Assembly: GCF_026340305.1 (NCBI RefSeq)
Contig: NZ_JAPEPI010000001.1
Location: 2,294,001-2,358,000 of the forward strand
Direction: 5' to 3'
DNA length: 64,000 nucleotides
DNA from: Streptomyces sp. NBC_01381
Lineage (GTDB): Bacteria; Actinomycetota; Actinomycetes; Streptomycetales; Streptomycetaceae
The notes under the pieces are model-generated. The model had not been told where the DNA came from. It saw only the letters and a program-made list of their open reading frames with translations, and ran no database searches. The position numbers were made by a program, and so were the translations under genes. Below are positions 16,716 through 26,901 of the stretch, piece after piece (positions within the stretch are counted from its first letter, which is position 1; every line of letters starts with the position of its first letter).

Positions 16716-17135
16716 CTTTGCTGGGCCGGTGGTGGTGTTCTTGCCGGGGCCGCCCGGTTGTCCTGAGGTTGGCGGTTCCGGGCCGGGTGTAAAGGGCGCT
16801 CCTTCGTCGCGTCGGCTGCGCCGATTCCGCTTCGCTTCACCCTTGACACCCACCCCTCCACCGCACGATGGAGATGACCGGGCGGCCCTGGAAGCGGGGC
16901 TCTCGGGGACCACCGGATGGGTCATCCGGCTTCGCGGCCGGGTGCGGACTAGTTCGTAGCAGCGCAGCCCGCTGAAGGGGTGGGAGGCGTGCGCGGCTGG
17001 TTCGGGGGTCGGTGCCGGTCTCGTCAAGCGTCTACCGACCGGATCTTCCGGGGTGGCCGCCGCTTCCCGGTCGAGAGGTGGGGGTGGGGGACCTACTTTG
17101 GAAAAGTAGTGTTCTGGTAGAAGGGGGGAGCGCGC
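16716..17135 (+). repeat. Large dispersed repeat, copy C
   Basis: About 420 bp matching copies A and B. In order: CTTTGCTGGGCCGG; GCCGGGGCCGCCCGGTTGTC; GTAAAGGGCGCTCCTTCGTC; CGATTCCGCTTCGCTTCACC; CTTGACACCCACCCCTCCAC; the block TCGTCAAGCGTCTACCGACC; and the terminal hairpin CTACTTT-GGA-AAAGTAG. It fills the gap between the ends of the converging LysR and pepN genes. No coding sequence is convincing in the 16335-17352 interval. Confidence 0.85.
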
Positions 17136-17352
17136 GTTGCGTGATGCGCCGCTACGTTTGCGTTGTCGCTTGCTGGCGGCAATGCAGCGGGGGAGCCTCC
17201 TCCTAGGGGCAATCGGGTGGGTGCGCGGGGAAGATCCGCGCGGAGCGCGGTGAGGGGGATACGGACCGCAGCCGAAGTCGGGAGGCCCTCCGCTCAGGAG
17301 GAAGCCGGCCGGGCGGGGGCCGGTGTGTCGGCTGCCCCGCCCGGGCGGAGGG

Positions 17353-19920
17353 CTATGCGTCGGCTGACTGGGCCCGCAGGGCCCGCTCCACGCCCGCGCG
17401 GGACTCCGTGATCAGGCGGCGCAGGGCCGCCGAGGGGGAGGCCGAGGAGAGCCATGTGTCCGTGGCGTCCAGGGTTGCCTGGGAGACCTGGAGCGACGGG
17501 TACAGGCCCACCGCGATCTGCTGCGCCATCTCGTGCGAACGGGAGTCCCACGCGTCCTTGACCGCCGCGAAGAACTTCTCCGTGTAGGGGGCCAGAAGTT
17601 CGCGCTGGTCCGTCTGGACGAAGCCGCCGATCACCGCCTCCTGGATCGCGTTCGGGAGCTTGTCCGATTCGACGACCGAGGCCCATGCCTCGGCCTTCGC
17701 GGCAGCCGTCGGGCGAGCGGCCCGCGCCGACGCCGCGTGCCGCTCGCCCGCCGCCGTCTTGTCGCGGTCCAGCTCCGCCGCGATTCCGGCCTCGTCGAGC
17801 CGGCCCGTCGCCGCGAGGCGGTGCACGAACGCCCAGCGCAGCTCCGTGTCGACGGCCAGGCCCTCGATCGACTGCTTGGCGGAGAGGAGTTCCTCGAGGA
17901 GCGTCAGCTGCTGCTCCGTACGCGCCGTCGCCGCGAACGCCCGTGCCCACGCCAGCTGGTGGTCGCTGCCCGGCTCCGCCGAGCGGAGGTGCGAGAGCGT
18001 CGCCTCGGTCCAGCGGGCCAGCGCCTCCTCGCGTCCGGACGGCGCCGCGTACAGGTCGAGCGCCAGCTTCACCTGACGGTGCAGGGACTGCACGACGCCG
18101 ATGTCCGACTCCTTCGCGATGCCCGACAACACCAGCGCCAGGTACTCCCGCGTCGGCAGTTCCGCGTCCCGCGTCATGTCCCACGCCGACGCCCACGACA
18201 GCGCCCGCGGCAGCGAGGCCTCGAAGTCACCGATGTGGTCCGTCACGTACGCCAGCGACTCCGCGTCCAGGCGGACCTTCGCGTAGGAGAGGTCGTCGTC
18301 GTTGAGGAGGATCACGGCCGGGCGCACGCGGCCCACCAGCTCGTCCACCGCCGTCAGTTCGCCGTCCACGTCCAGTTCCACGCGGTCCGTGCGCAGCAGC
18401 TTGCCGCTCTCGTCGTCCATGTCGTACAGGCCGATCGCGATGCGGTGCGGGCGGAGGGTCGGCTCGCCCTTCGCGCCCGCCGGGAGCGCCGGGGCCTCCT
18501 GCTTGACCGCGAATGAGGTGATCTTGCCCGACGTGTCGACGTCGACCACCGGACGCAGGACGTTGATGCCCGCCGTTTCAAGCCACTTCTTCGACCACGT
18601 CTTGAGGTCGCGCCCGCTCGTCTCCTCAAGGGCGCCGAGCAGATCGGAAAGGCGCGTGTTGCCGAACGCGTGCGCCTTGAAGTACGCCTGCACGCCCCGG
18701 AAGAACTCGTCCATGCCGACGTACGCGACGAGCTGCTTGAGCACGCTCGCGCCCTTGGCGTACGTGATGCCGTCGAAGTTGACCAGGACGTCGTCGAGGT
18801 CCCGGATGTCCGCCATGATCGGGTGCGTGGACGGCAGCTGGTCCTGGCGGTACGCCCACGTCTTCATGGAGTTGGCGAACGTCGTCCAGGAGTGCGGCCA
18901 GCGCGAGTTCTCCGCGTACGCCTGACAGGCGATCGACGTGTACGTGGCGAACGACTCGTTCAGCCACAGGTCGTTCCACCACTCCATCGTCACCAGGTCG
19001 CCGAACCACATGTGGGCCAGCTCGTGGAGGATGGTTTCCGCGCGCGTCTCGTACGCCGCGTCCGTCACCTTCGAACGGAACACGTACTGGTCGCGGATGG
19101 TCACCGCACCCGCGTTCTCCATCGCGCCCGCGTTGAACTCCGGCACGAAGAGCTGGTCGTACTTGGCGAAGGGGTACGCGTAGTCGAACTTCTCCTGGAA
19201 CCAGTCGAAGCCCTGCCGCGTCACCTCGAAGATCGCGTCCGAGTCGAGGAACTCGGCCAGCGAGGGCCGGCAGTAGATGCCGAGCGGAACCGACTGGCCG
19301 CCAGGACCCTCGTACGAACTGTGGACCGAGTGATACGGACCGACGATGAGCGCCGTGATGTACGTCGACATGCGCGGCGTCGGTTCGAAGACCCAGACGT
19401 CACCGCTCGGCTCGGGAGTCGGGGAGTTGGAGACCACCGTCCAGCCCGTCGGCGCCTTCACGGTGAACTGGAACGTCGCCTTGAGGTCGGGCTGTTCGAA
19501 CGACGCGAAGACGCGGCGTGCGTCCGGGACCTCGAACTGCGTGTAGAGATAGGCCTGTTGGTCGACCGGGTCGACGAAGCGGTGCAGGCCCTCACCGGTG
19601 TTGGTGTAGTCGCAGTCGGCGACGACCTTCAACTCGTTCGGCCCGGCCTCGAGGTGCTTGAGCGCGATGCGCGAGTCGCGGAAGACCGCCGCTACGTCCA
19701 GCGAGTGGCCGTTCAGGACCACCTCGTGGACCGCCGGGGCCACCAGGTCGATGAAGGTCTCGGCGTTCGCCTCCGCGGAGGCGAAGCGCACCGTGGTCAC
19801 GGACCGGTAGGTGCCGCCCTCTTGCGCGCCGGAGAGGTCGAGATCGATCTCGTACGAATCAACGGTGAGCAGCTTCGCCCGCTGCTGCGCCTCTTCGCGG
19901 GTCAGATTGGTGCCGGGCAC
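17353..19920 (-). CDS. pepN: Aminopeptidase N, M1 family (first paralogue)
   Basis: Zinc-dependent M1 aminopeptidase, 855 residues, full length for the actinobacterial family. It removes N-terminal residues from peptides in the cytoplasm. The exopeptidase motif GAMEN is at residues 265-269 and the zinc site HELAH at 299-303, with the third ligand Glu322 in WLNESFATY. An N-terminal beta domain (residues 1-200) and a C-terminal ERAP1-like helical domain (from about 520) flank the catalytic domain. ATG start MPGTNLTREEAQQRA after an AGGAGAT site. A second paralogue lies at 39252-41834, similar in architecture but clearly diverged. Confidence 0.95.
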   Translation of the reverse strand: MPGTNLTREEAQQRAKLLTVDSYEIDLDLSGAQEGGTYRSVTTVRFASAEANAETFIDLVAPAVHEVVLNGHSLDVAAVFRDSRIALKHLEAGPNELKVVADCDYTNTGEGLHRFVDPVDQQAYLYTQFEVPDARRVFASFEQPDLKATFQFTVKAPTGWTVVSNSPTPEPSGDVWVFEPTPRMSTYITALIVGPYHSVHSSYEGPGGQSVPLGIYCRPSLAEFLDSDAIFEVTRQGFDWFQEKFDYAYPFAKYDQLFVPEFNAGAMENAGAVTIRDQYVFRSKVTDAAYETRAETILHELAHMWFGDLVTMEWWNDLWLNESFATYTSIACQAYAENSRWPHSWTTFANSMKTWAYRQDQLPSTHPIMADIRDLDDVLVNFDGITYAKGASVLKQLVAYVGMDEFFRGVQAYFKAHAFGNTRLSDLLGALEETSGRDLKTWSKKWLETAGINVLRPVVDVDTSGKITSFAVKQEAPALPAGAKGEPTLRPHRIAIGLYDMDDESGKLLRTDRVELDVDGELTAVDELVGRVRPAVILLNDDDLSYAKVRLDAESLAYVTDHIGDFEASLPRALSWASAWDMTRDAELPTREYLALVLSGIAKESDIGVVQSLHRQVKLALDLYAAPSGREEALARWTEATLSHLRSAEPGSDHQLAWARAFAATARTEQQLTLLEELLSAKQSIEGLAVDTELRWAFVHRLAATGRLDEAGIAAELDRDKTAAGERHAASARAARPTAAAKAEAWASVVESDKLPNAIQEAVIGGFVQTDQRELLAPYTEKFFAAVKDAWDSRSHEMAQQIAVGLYPSLQVSQATLDATDTWLSSASPSAALRRLITESRAGVERALRAQSADA

Positions 19921-20028
19921 GCGGTCATCTCCTCAGGTACGTCAGGTGCGACTTGTGGCGTTTCCGGTCATCCTTCCACGAGGCCGCGGGAGCGTGCCGG
20001 GGCATTGTCCGGTGGCCGACATGCGGCA

Positions 20029-20057
20029 TTGTTCGCCGCCCGTCGTGCCGCTAGCAT
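20029..20057 (+). promoter_or_regulatory. Sigma-70-type promoter for leader ORF and monooxygenase
   Basis: -35 TTGTTC (20029-20034), 17-bp spacer, -10 TAGCAT (20052-20057). A start point near 20064 would leave a short leader carrying GGGGGAG just before the ATG at 20092. A GGCATTGT direct repeat, 24 bp apart, overlaps the -35 side. Confidence 0.55.
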
Positions 20058-20091
20058 CCGCGCGGCGAGGAACGCCCCGGGGGGAGCGCTC

Positions 20092-20160
20092 ATGGCACGT
20101 TCACGTTCACGATTACGGCCACGATTACGCGGCGCGGGGCGGGCGGTGCCGCAGCCATGA
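20092..20160 (+). CDS. Arg-rich leader peptide with two TTA codons, overlapping next start (ATGA)
   Basis: A 22-codon reading frame starting ATG at 20092, 5 bp after a GGGGGAG ribosome site. The peptide begins MARSRSRLRPRLR and is about one-third arginine. Leu8 and Leu12 are both TTA, at 20113-20115 and 20125-20127. Its TGA overlaps the ATG of the monooxygenase gene as ATGA. TTA needs the bldA tRNA in Streptomyces, so translation of this leader, and by coupling the enzyme, may be limited to developed or stationary cells. The codons, overlap and ribosome site are seen. The gating role is inference. It could also be a chance frame. Confidence 0.55.
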   Translation: MARSRSRLRPRLRGAGRAVPQP

Positions 20161-21395
20161 TCGACGTACTCGTCGCGGGAGCCGGGATCGGCGGACTGAC
20201 CACCGCCCTCGGTCTGCACGCCGCGGGCATCGAGGTGCGGGTCGTGGACGCGGTGGACGCGCTGCGCCCCGTCGGCGTCGGCATCAACCTCCTCCCGCAC
20301 GCGGTACGGGAGTTGACGGAACTGGGCCTGGGCGCCGAGCTGGCCGCCACGGCCGTGCCGACCGCCGAGATGATCCACTTCGACCGGCACGGCAACCACA
20401 TCTGGAGCGAGCCGCGGGGCGTCGCGCGCGGCCACCACTGGCCGCAGTACTCGCTGCACCGGGGCGCCCTGCAGATGCTCCTGCTCGACGCCGTGCGCGA
20501 CCGGCTCGGCGAGCACGCCGTGCGCACGGGCACGGCGTTCGTGCGGTACGCCGAGACCGAGGGGTCCCGGTCGGTGCTCGTGACGCTGCGGGACGTGGCG
20601 CGCGGGCGGGAGTACGCGGTGCCCGCGCGGGCCCTGATCGGCGCCGACGGGCTTTACTCGGCGGTGCGGGCGCGGCTGCATCCCGGGGAGGGGCCGCCGC
20701 TGTGGAACGGCATCCGGATGTGGCGGGGCGTCACCGAGTGGGAGCCGGTGCTCGGCGGGCGCACCATGGCCATCGCGGGCAGCAACGCGAGCGTGAAGCT
20801 GGTCGTCTACCCGATCTCCCGCGAGGCGGAGACGCGGGGGCGTGCGCTGCTCAACTGGGTGGCCGAGGTGCGGTTTCCCGTCCACCACCACGGGGTGGCG
20901 GGGCCCGTCGACTGGAACCGCTCGGGGCGGCTTTCCGACGTGCTTCCGCACTTCGCCGGGTGGCGCATCGGCGACCTCGACGTGCCGGCGCTGCTTGCCT
21001 CGACGGGGCGGATCCTGGAGTACCCGATGGTGGACCGGGATCCGCTGCCGTGGTGGGGGCAGGGCCCCGTGACGCTCCTCGGGGACGCGGCGCATCCGAT
21101 GTACCCCGTGGGGTCGAGCGGCGGCTCCGAGGCGGTGCTCGACGCGCGGGTCCTCGCCCGCTGCCTGGCGCTTGCCGCGCCGGACCGGGTGGGGGGACTG
21201 CGGGCCTACGAGGCCGAGCGGTGGGCGTCCGCGAACGCGGTGGTTCTGGCGAACCGGGCGATGCCGGCGGACACGGTCCTCCGGACGGTCGCGGAGAGGG
21301 CGCCGGAGGGATTTGTGCGGGTGGAGGATGTGCTGACGGAGGGGGAGCTGGCGGAGCTGGGGGAGGGGTATCGGCGGATGCGGGGGGCTTGGTAG
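20157..21395 (+). CDS. FAD-dependent monooxygenase (PHBH-fold)
   Basis: A 412-residue class A flavoprotein monooxygenase. The N-terminal FAD-binding fold reads MIDVLVAGAGIGGLTTALGL (GxGxxG), and the second FAD motif GDAAHPMYPVGSSGGSEAVL is near residues 300-320. The middle shows RGALQMLLLDAVRDRLG and the GADGLYSAVRARL motif near 162-174. Such enzymes hydroxylate aromatic or polyketide-like substrates using NAD(P)H and oxygen. The substrate is unknown here. No biosynthetic cluster surrounds it. Its ATG overlaps the stop of a 22-codon leader, and no good ribosome site of its own is present. Confidence 0.9.
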   Translation: MIDVLVAGAGIGGLTTALGLHAAGIEVRVVDAVDALRPVGVGINLLPHAVRELTELGLGAELAATAVPTAEMIHFDRHGNHIWSEPRGVARGHHWPQYSLHRGALQMLLLDAVRDRLGEHAVRTGTAFVRYAETEGSRSVLVTLRDVARGREYAVPARALIGADGLYSAVRARLHPGEGPPLWNGIRMWRGVTEWEPVLGGRTMAIAGSNASVKLVVYPISREAETRGRALLNWVAEVRFPVHHHGVAGPVDWNRSGRLSDVLPHFAGWRIGDLDVPALLASTGRILEYPMVDRDPLPWWGQGPVTLLGDAAHPMYPVGSSGGSEAVLDARVLARCLALAAPDRVGGLRAYEAERWASANAVVLANRAMPADTVLRTVAERAPEGFVRVEDVLTEGELAELGEGYRRMRGAW

Positions 21396-21411
21396 GGGCG
21401 GTCGGTCTGGA

Positions 21412-21516
21412 CCGCCGCTTCGCGGCGGATTCTTTCCCGCCCACCCACCCGATTGCCCCGCAGGTCTCGGTGATCGACGGCCACCTCGCGGCCGGCGCAT
21501 CGGGGTTGGGGAAAGG
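21412..21516. repeat. Streptomyces intergenic repeat, short variant
   Basis: Begins with the hairpin CCGCCGC-TTC-GCGGCGG, then TTCTTTCCCGCCCACCCACC, and ends GGGGTTGGGGAAAGG. The outer TTTCCC/GGGAAA ends are complementary. Related to 52484-52710 and 61072-61357, but it lacks their central GTTTGAGGACGAACTC module. Confidence 0.75.
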
Positions 21517-21569
21517 CAACGTCTGAAACCCGCCAGCCCCCACCCACCCGCACGCGCGACCCTCGACCC

Positions 21570-22079
21570 ATGACCACCACCACCGCGTACCACCCCCGCC
21601 CCATCGACCCCGTAGCCCTCAAACAGCTCCGCGACACCGACGACGCGGGCCGTCCCTGCGCCCCGTACACGGACCCGGAAGGCGGCGACCCCCTCCGCTG
21701 CTGTCTGCGTCCCGTCGCCCCCGGCGAGCGCGTCGCCCTCGTCTCGTACGCGCCGCTGCGGCGCTGGGCGGCGGACACCGGCGCCACCCCCGGCGCCTAC
21801 GACGAGCAGGGGCCCGTCTTCATCCACGCGGAGGATTGTGAGGGACCCTCCCCGGACGGGGAGGGTTACCCCTTCGCCCGCTCGGGAGCCCTCCGCACCC
21901 TGCGCCGCTACAGCGCCGAAGGCCGCATCGTCGGCGGCCGCCTCTTCGAGATCCCCGAGGACGCCACCGCCGGCTTCGACGCCGCCCTCGCGGAGGCCTT
22001 CACCGACCCCGAAGTCGCCCTCGTACACGTCAGGGCCGTGGAGTACGGCTGCTTCCACTTCGAGGTGCGGCGGCCCTGA
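21570..22079 (+). CDS. DUF1203 family protein
   Basis: A 169-residue protein of the uncharacterised DUF1203 family. It carries the usual segments: PIDPVALKQLRDTDDAGRPC at the start, DPLRCCLRPVAPGERVALVS, a conserved GPVFIHAEDC, and a closing VRAVEYGCFHFEVRR. Four cysteines and the conserved His are retained. The fold and biochemical role are unknown. The gene converges on the LysR gene and their coding ends overlap by 50 bp (22030-22079), which is long for converging genes. Confidence 0.85.
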   Translation: MTTTTAYHPRPIDPVALKQLRDTDDAGRPCAPYTDPEGGDPLRCCLRPVAPGERVALVSYAPLRRWAADTGATPGAYDEQGPVFIHAEDCEGPSPDGEGYPFARSGALRTLRRYSAEGRIVGGRLFEIPEDATAGFDAALAEAFTDPEVALVHVRAVEYGCFHFEVRRP

Positions 22080-22944
22080 CGCTCGACGCGGCGACCGCCC
22101 GTGCGAACGCCCGCACCCGCTCCGTCTCCGCGTCCCGGTGCCACACCATCCCGAGCACCGAGTCCGGCAGCCCCTCCACCGGCACGAACGTGACGTCACG
22201 GCGGCCGTGATACTCCGCCGTGGGGCTGCACAGCAGCATCGCGCCCCGCCCCGCCGCGACCAGCGTCAGCCCTTCCTGGAGGGTGCGCACCTCCGGCGCG
22301 GGCGCGGCGGAAGGGGCGTGCGCCTCGCGCCAGTAGGCCGGTGCCGGAGCCGCCGCCGCGATCAGCGGAGTGTCCGTCAGCTCGGCCGCGCTCAGCAACT
22401 CCCGCCCCGCGAAGGGGTGGCGTACCGACACGGCGACGTTCTGCGGCTGGCGGGAGAAGAGCGGGCCGAGGACCAGGTCCGGTTCCGCCACCGGCAGCAG
22501 CACGATCGCGGTGTCCACCGCGCCGTGCCGCACCGCACCGAAGGGGTCCGCGAAGGGGATCTCCACGATCTCCGTCACGCACGCCGGATGCTGCTCCTGG
22601 AAGTCCGTGATCGCCTCCATCAGCCGGGCGTCCGCCGTCCCCTGGAAACCGATCCGCAGCCGCCCCGAGACCCCACGCGCCGCCTCCCGCGCCGAGTCCA
22701 CCGTGGCGCTCAACGCCTCGTACGCCGGGCGCAGTTCGGCAAGGAAACGCTCGCCCGACGGGGTCAGCCGCACCCGGCGGCTCGACCGTTCGACGAGCCG
22801 TGTGCCGATCCGCCGCTCCAGATCCCGCAGCAGTTGGCTGACGCGGCTCTGCGAGACGTAGAGCCGCTCGCCCGCACGGCCGAAGTGCAGCTCGTCGGCG
22901 AGCGCGATGAAGCACTCGAGCTCCCGTATCTCAAGCCCGCTCAC
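22030..22944 (-). CDS. LysR-family regulator, divergent from MFS exporter
   Basis: A 304-residue LysR regulator. The N-terminal winged helix reads ECFIALADELHFGRAGERLY and VSQSRVSQLLRDLERRIGTR, and the co-inducer domain starts near residue 88 (GRLRIGFQGTADARLMEAI). It is divergent from an MFS transporter, with 116 bp between the starts, the classical layout for control of the neighbour. Three CTCAT/GAG boxes lie in that gap. The last ~17 codons overlap the converging DUF1203 gene. The C-terminal tail is Ser/Arg/Pro-rich and looks like unstructured read-through compared with typical LysR ends. Confidence 0.9.
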   Translation of the reverse strand: MSGLEIRELECFIALADELHFGRAGERLYVSQSRVSQLLRDLERRIGTRLVERSSRRVRLTPSGERFLAELRPAYEALSATVDSAREAARGVSGRLRIGFQGTADARLMEAITDFQEQHPACVTEIVEIPFADPFGAVRHGAVDTAIVLLPVAEPDLVLGPLFSRQPQNVAVSVRHPFAGRELLSAAELTDTPLIAAAAPAPAYWREAHAPSAAPAPEVRTLQEGLTLVAAGRGAMLLCSPTAEYHGRRDVTFVPVEGLPDSVLGMVWHRDAETERVRAFARAVAASSVRAAAPRSGSSRTPRP

Positions 22945-22963
22945 CGGGTCCGCCTTTCATCCA

Positions 22964-23014
22964 CTCATCCACGAGCCTCGCCTCATCGATGAGCCTCGCT
23001 CATTCAAGGATGAG
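22964..23014. promoter_or_regulatory. Three CTCAT...GAG operator boxes between LysR and MFS genes
   Basis: CTCATCCACGAG (22964-22975), the perfect palindrome CTCATCGATGAG (22982-22993) and CTCAT-N6-ATGAG (22999-23014) recur at 17-18-bp intervals in the divergent promoter region. This fits cooperative binding of a LysR tetramer. Assignment to the adjacent LysR protein is inferred. Confidence 0.6.
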
Positions 23015-23060
23015 ATCTTCGGCGTTGTTCCCGGCGGGCGCCCCACGAAGGCTGGAGTCC

Positions 23061-25455
<2,395 letters not shown>

Positions 25456-25524
25456 GGCGGCCGCCGGCGAACGTTTCGGGCCGTCCCGGCGTCCTAGGGG
25501 AAACGTGGGGATGGGAGGGGTGCC

Positions 25525-26058
25525 TTGCTGCGGAGGAAAACGCGCCGGGCCGCCGAGCGGCACGAGAAGGCGGATCCGCTCGACGCGGCCCAGGAGGACC
25601 GGGTGCGGGCGGTGCTCGCGCTCGGCGGAGTGCCGCAGGCCGATCTGTCCGACGGCGTCCAGCAGGTCAGGCTGAAGCTTCTGGAGCGGGCCGCGGACGG
25701 GCGCGAGGCGCCGCGTGACGTGTCCGCGTGGGCGGCGGTGGTCGCGTCGAACCTCGCCATGGACTGGCACCGGGCGCGCCGCAGGCAGGAGCGCCTTGGG
25801 GAGCGGCTCGCCGTGCTGTGGCGGGAGACCACCGACGAGGACGGGGCGGAGTCGCGGGCGCTGTCCCTCGCCGTCACGCAGGGGCTCGGCGAGCTGCCGG
25901 ACGCCCAGCGGCAGGTCGTGGTCCTGCGGTTCTACGCGGATCTGCCGGTCCGGGCCATCGCCGATGAGCTGGGCATCCCGGAGGGCACGGTCAAGAGCAG
26001 GCTGCACTCGGCGGTACGGGTGCTGCGGACGCGGCTGCACGAGGGCGAGGTGGTGTGA
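25525..26058 (+). CDS. ECF-type RNA polymerase sigma factor
   Basis: A 177-residue sigma-70 family factor of the extracytoplasmic-function type. TTG start at 25525, 4 bp after GGGAGGGG. Region 2 runs over about residues 15-90 (AWAAVVASNLAMDWHRARRR is the 2.3-2.4 end) and region 4 over about 115-170 (LPDAQRQVVVLRFYADLPVR, then ADELGIPEGTVKSRLHSAVR as the DNA-binding helix). The stop codon overlaps the start of the next membrane protein gene as GTGA, the usual coupling of an ECF sigma and its regulator. Upstream lie twin palindromes that may control it. Confidence 0.9.
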   Translation: MLRRKTRRAAERHEKADPLDAAQEDRVRAVLALGGVPQADLSDGVQQVRLKLLERAADGREAPRDVSAWAAVVASNLAMDWHRARRRQERLGERLAVLWRETTDEDGAESRALSLAVTQGLGELPDAQRQVVVLRFYADLPVRAIADELGIPEGTVKSRLHSAVRVLRTRLHEGEVV

Positions 26059-26813
26059 CGGTGCCTGGGACGCACGACGAGGCCTACGAGGCGTTGATGC
26101 TTGCGGTCACGGGCGACCCCGTGCCGGACGAGGTGCGCGATGATCCCGAGTTCCGCGCCGAGCATGCGGCGGCCGTCGCGGATGTCGCCCTGCTGCGGGA
26201 GCGGCTCGCCGCGGCGGGTGACGCGCTCGCCGCTCCGGGGCCGGCACCGGGGCCCGCGGTCGCCGTGCGCCCCGACGGGGTCCGGCGCCGCCGCGCGCCG
26301 GCGCTCGCCCTGGCCGCCGCCACGGCGGCCGCCGCGCTGATCGGCGGGCTCGGCTGGCTCGCGGTGGACAGTGGTGGCGGCATCACCCAGAGCGACGCCG
26401 ACACGGCGAAGGGAGCGGCTCCGGGGGACGACAAGGCGCATGACGGCACGGCGGACGACGGTACGGCGGACGACGGGGCTGCCGAGGACCTCACGGACGA
26501 GGGGTACGTGGCGTGCGCGCGGCTCATCGTGGAGGGGACGGTGCGCCGGGTCGAGGCGATTCCCGGTGCCGAGCAGGACCGGATCGTCCTGGACGTCTCC
26601 CGCTACTACAAGCCGGACAGCGGCAAGAAGCGGATCACGTTCGTGATGAACGTGGACGTGGACCCGCGGCTGCGCCCCGGCGACCGGACGCTGATCGGCA
26701 TCCCGCGGGGCGGGGTGTCGCCGGACATCTGGTCCACGGGCGATGCGGCCATCGCCAAGGAGCGGGCGTGGATCGAGCGGGCGCTGCCCGGGGCGGAGGG
26801 CCTCAGCTGTTAG
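26055..26813 (+). CDS. Membrane-anchored protein coupled to sigma factor (candidate anti-sigma)
   Basis: A 252-residue single-pass protein. The cytoplasmic part (residues 1-75) is acidic and helical. One membrane helix lies at about 78-104 (RAPALALAAATAAAALIGGL). An extracytoplasmic linker carries acidic repeats DGTADDGTADDGAAED, and a folded C-terminal domain follows from about 150 (GYVACARLIVEGTVRRVEAI to the end). Its start overlaps the sigma stop (GTGA). Position and topology suggest an anti-sigma factor sensing an external signal. No canonical zinc anti-sigma HxxxCxxC motif is seen, so the role is inferred. Confidence 0.75.
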   Translation: MTVPGTHDEAYEALMLAVTGDPVPDEVRDDPEFRAEHAAAVADVALLRERLAAAGDALAAPGPAPGPAVAVRPDGVRRRRAPALALAAATAAAALIGGLGWLAVDSGGGITQSDADTAKGAAPGDDKAHDGTADDGTADDGAAEDLTDEGYVACARLIVEGTVRRVEAIPGAEQDRIVLDVSRYYKPDSGKKRITFVMNVDVDPRLRPGDRTLIGIPRGGVSPDIWSTGDAAIAKERAWIERALPGAEGLSC

Positions 26814-26901
26814 GCGCCGGCCGGGGCTGCCCGCGGGGCCCGGGAACCGCCCCCGGCACGGCCTCCGCGCGTAAGGACCGAATGGCCCCTAAGATTGCTA
26901 C

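Noticed and set aside
14352..17027. An 891-residue minus-strand protein
   Set aside because: It runs antisense to the exporter and LysR genes and through the large repeat. Its composition is Arg/Pro-rich, typical of a GC-rich shadow frame.
26055..26813. Zinc-type anti-sigma factor call
   Set aside because: The HxxxCxxC motif is absent, so only a positional inference is made.
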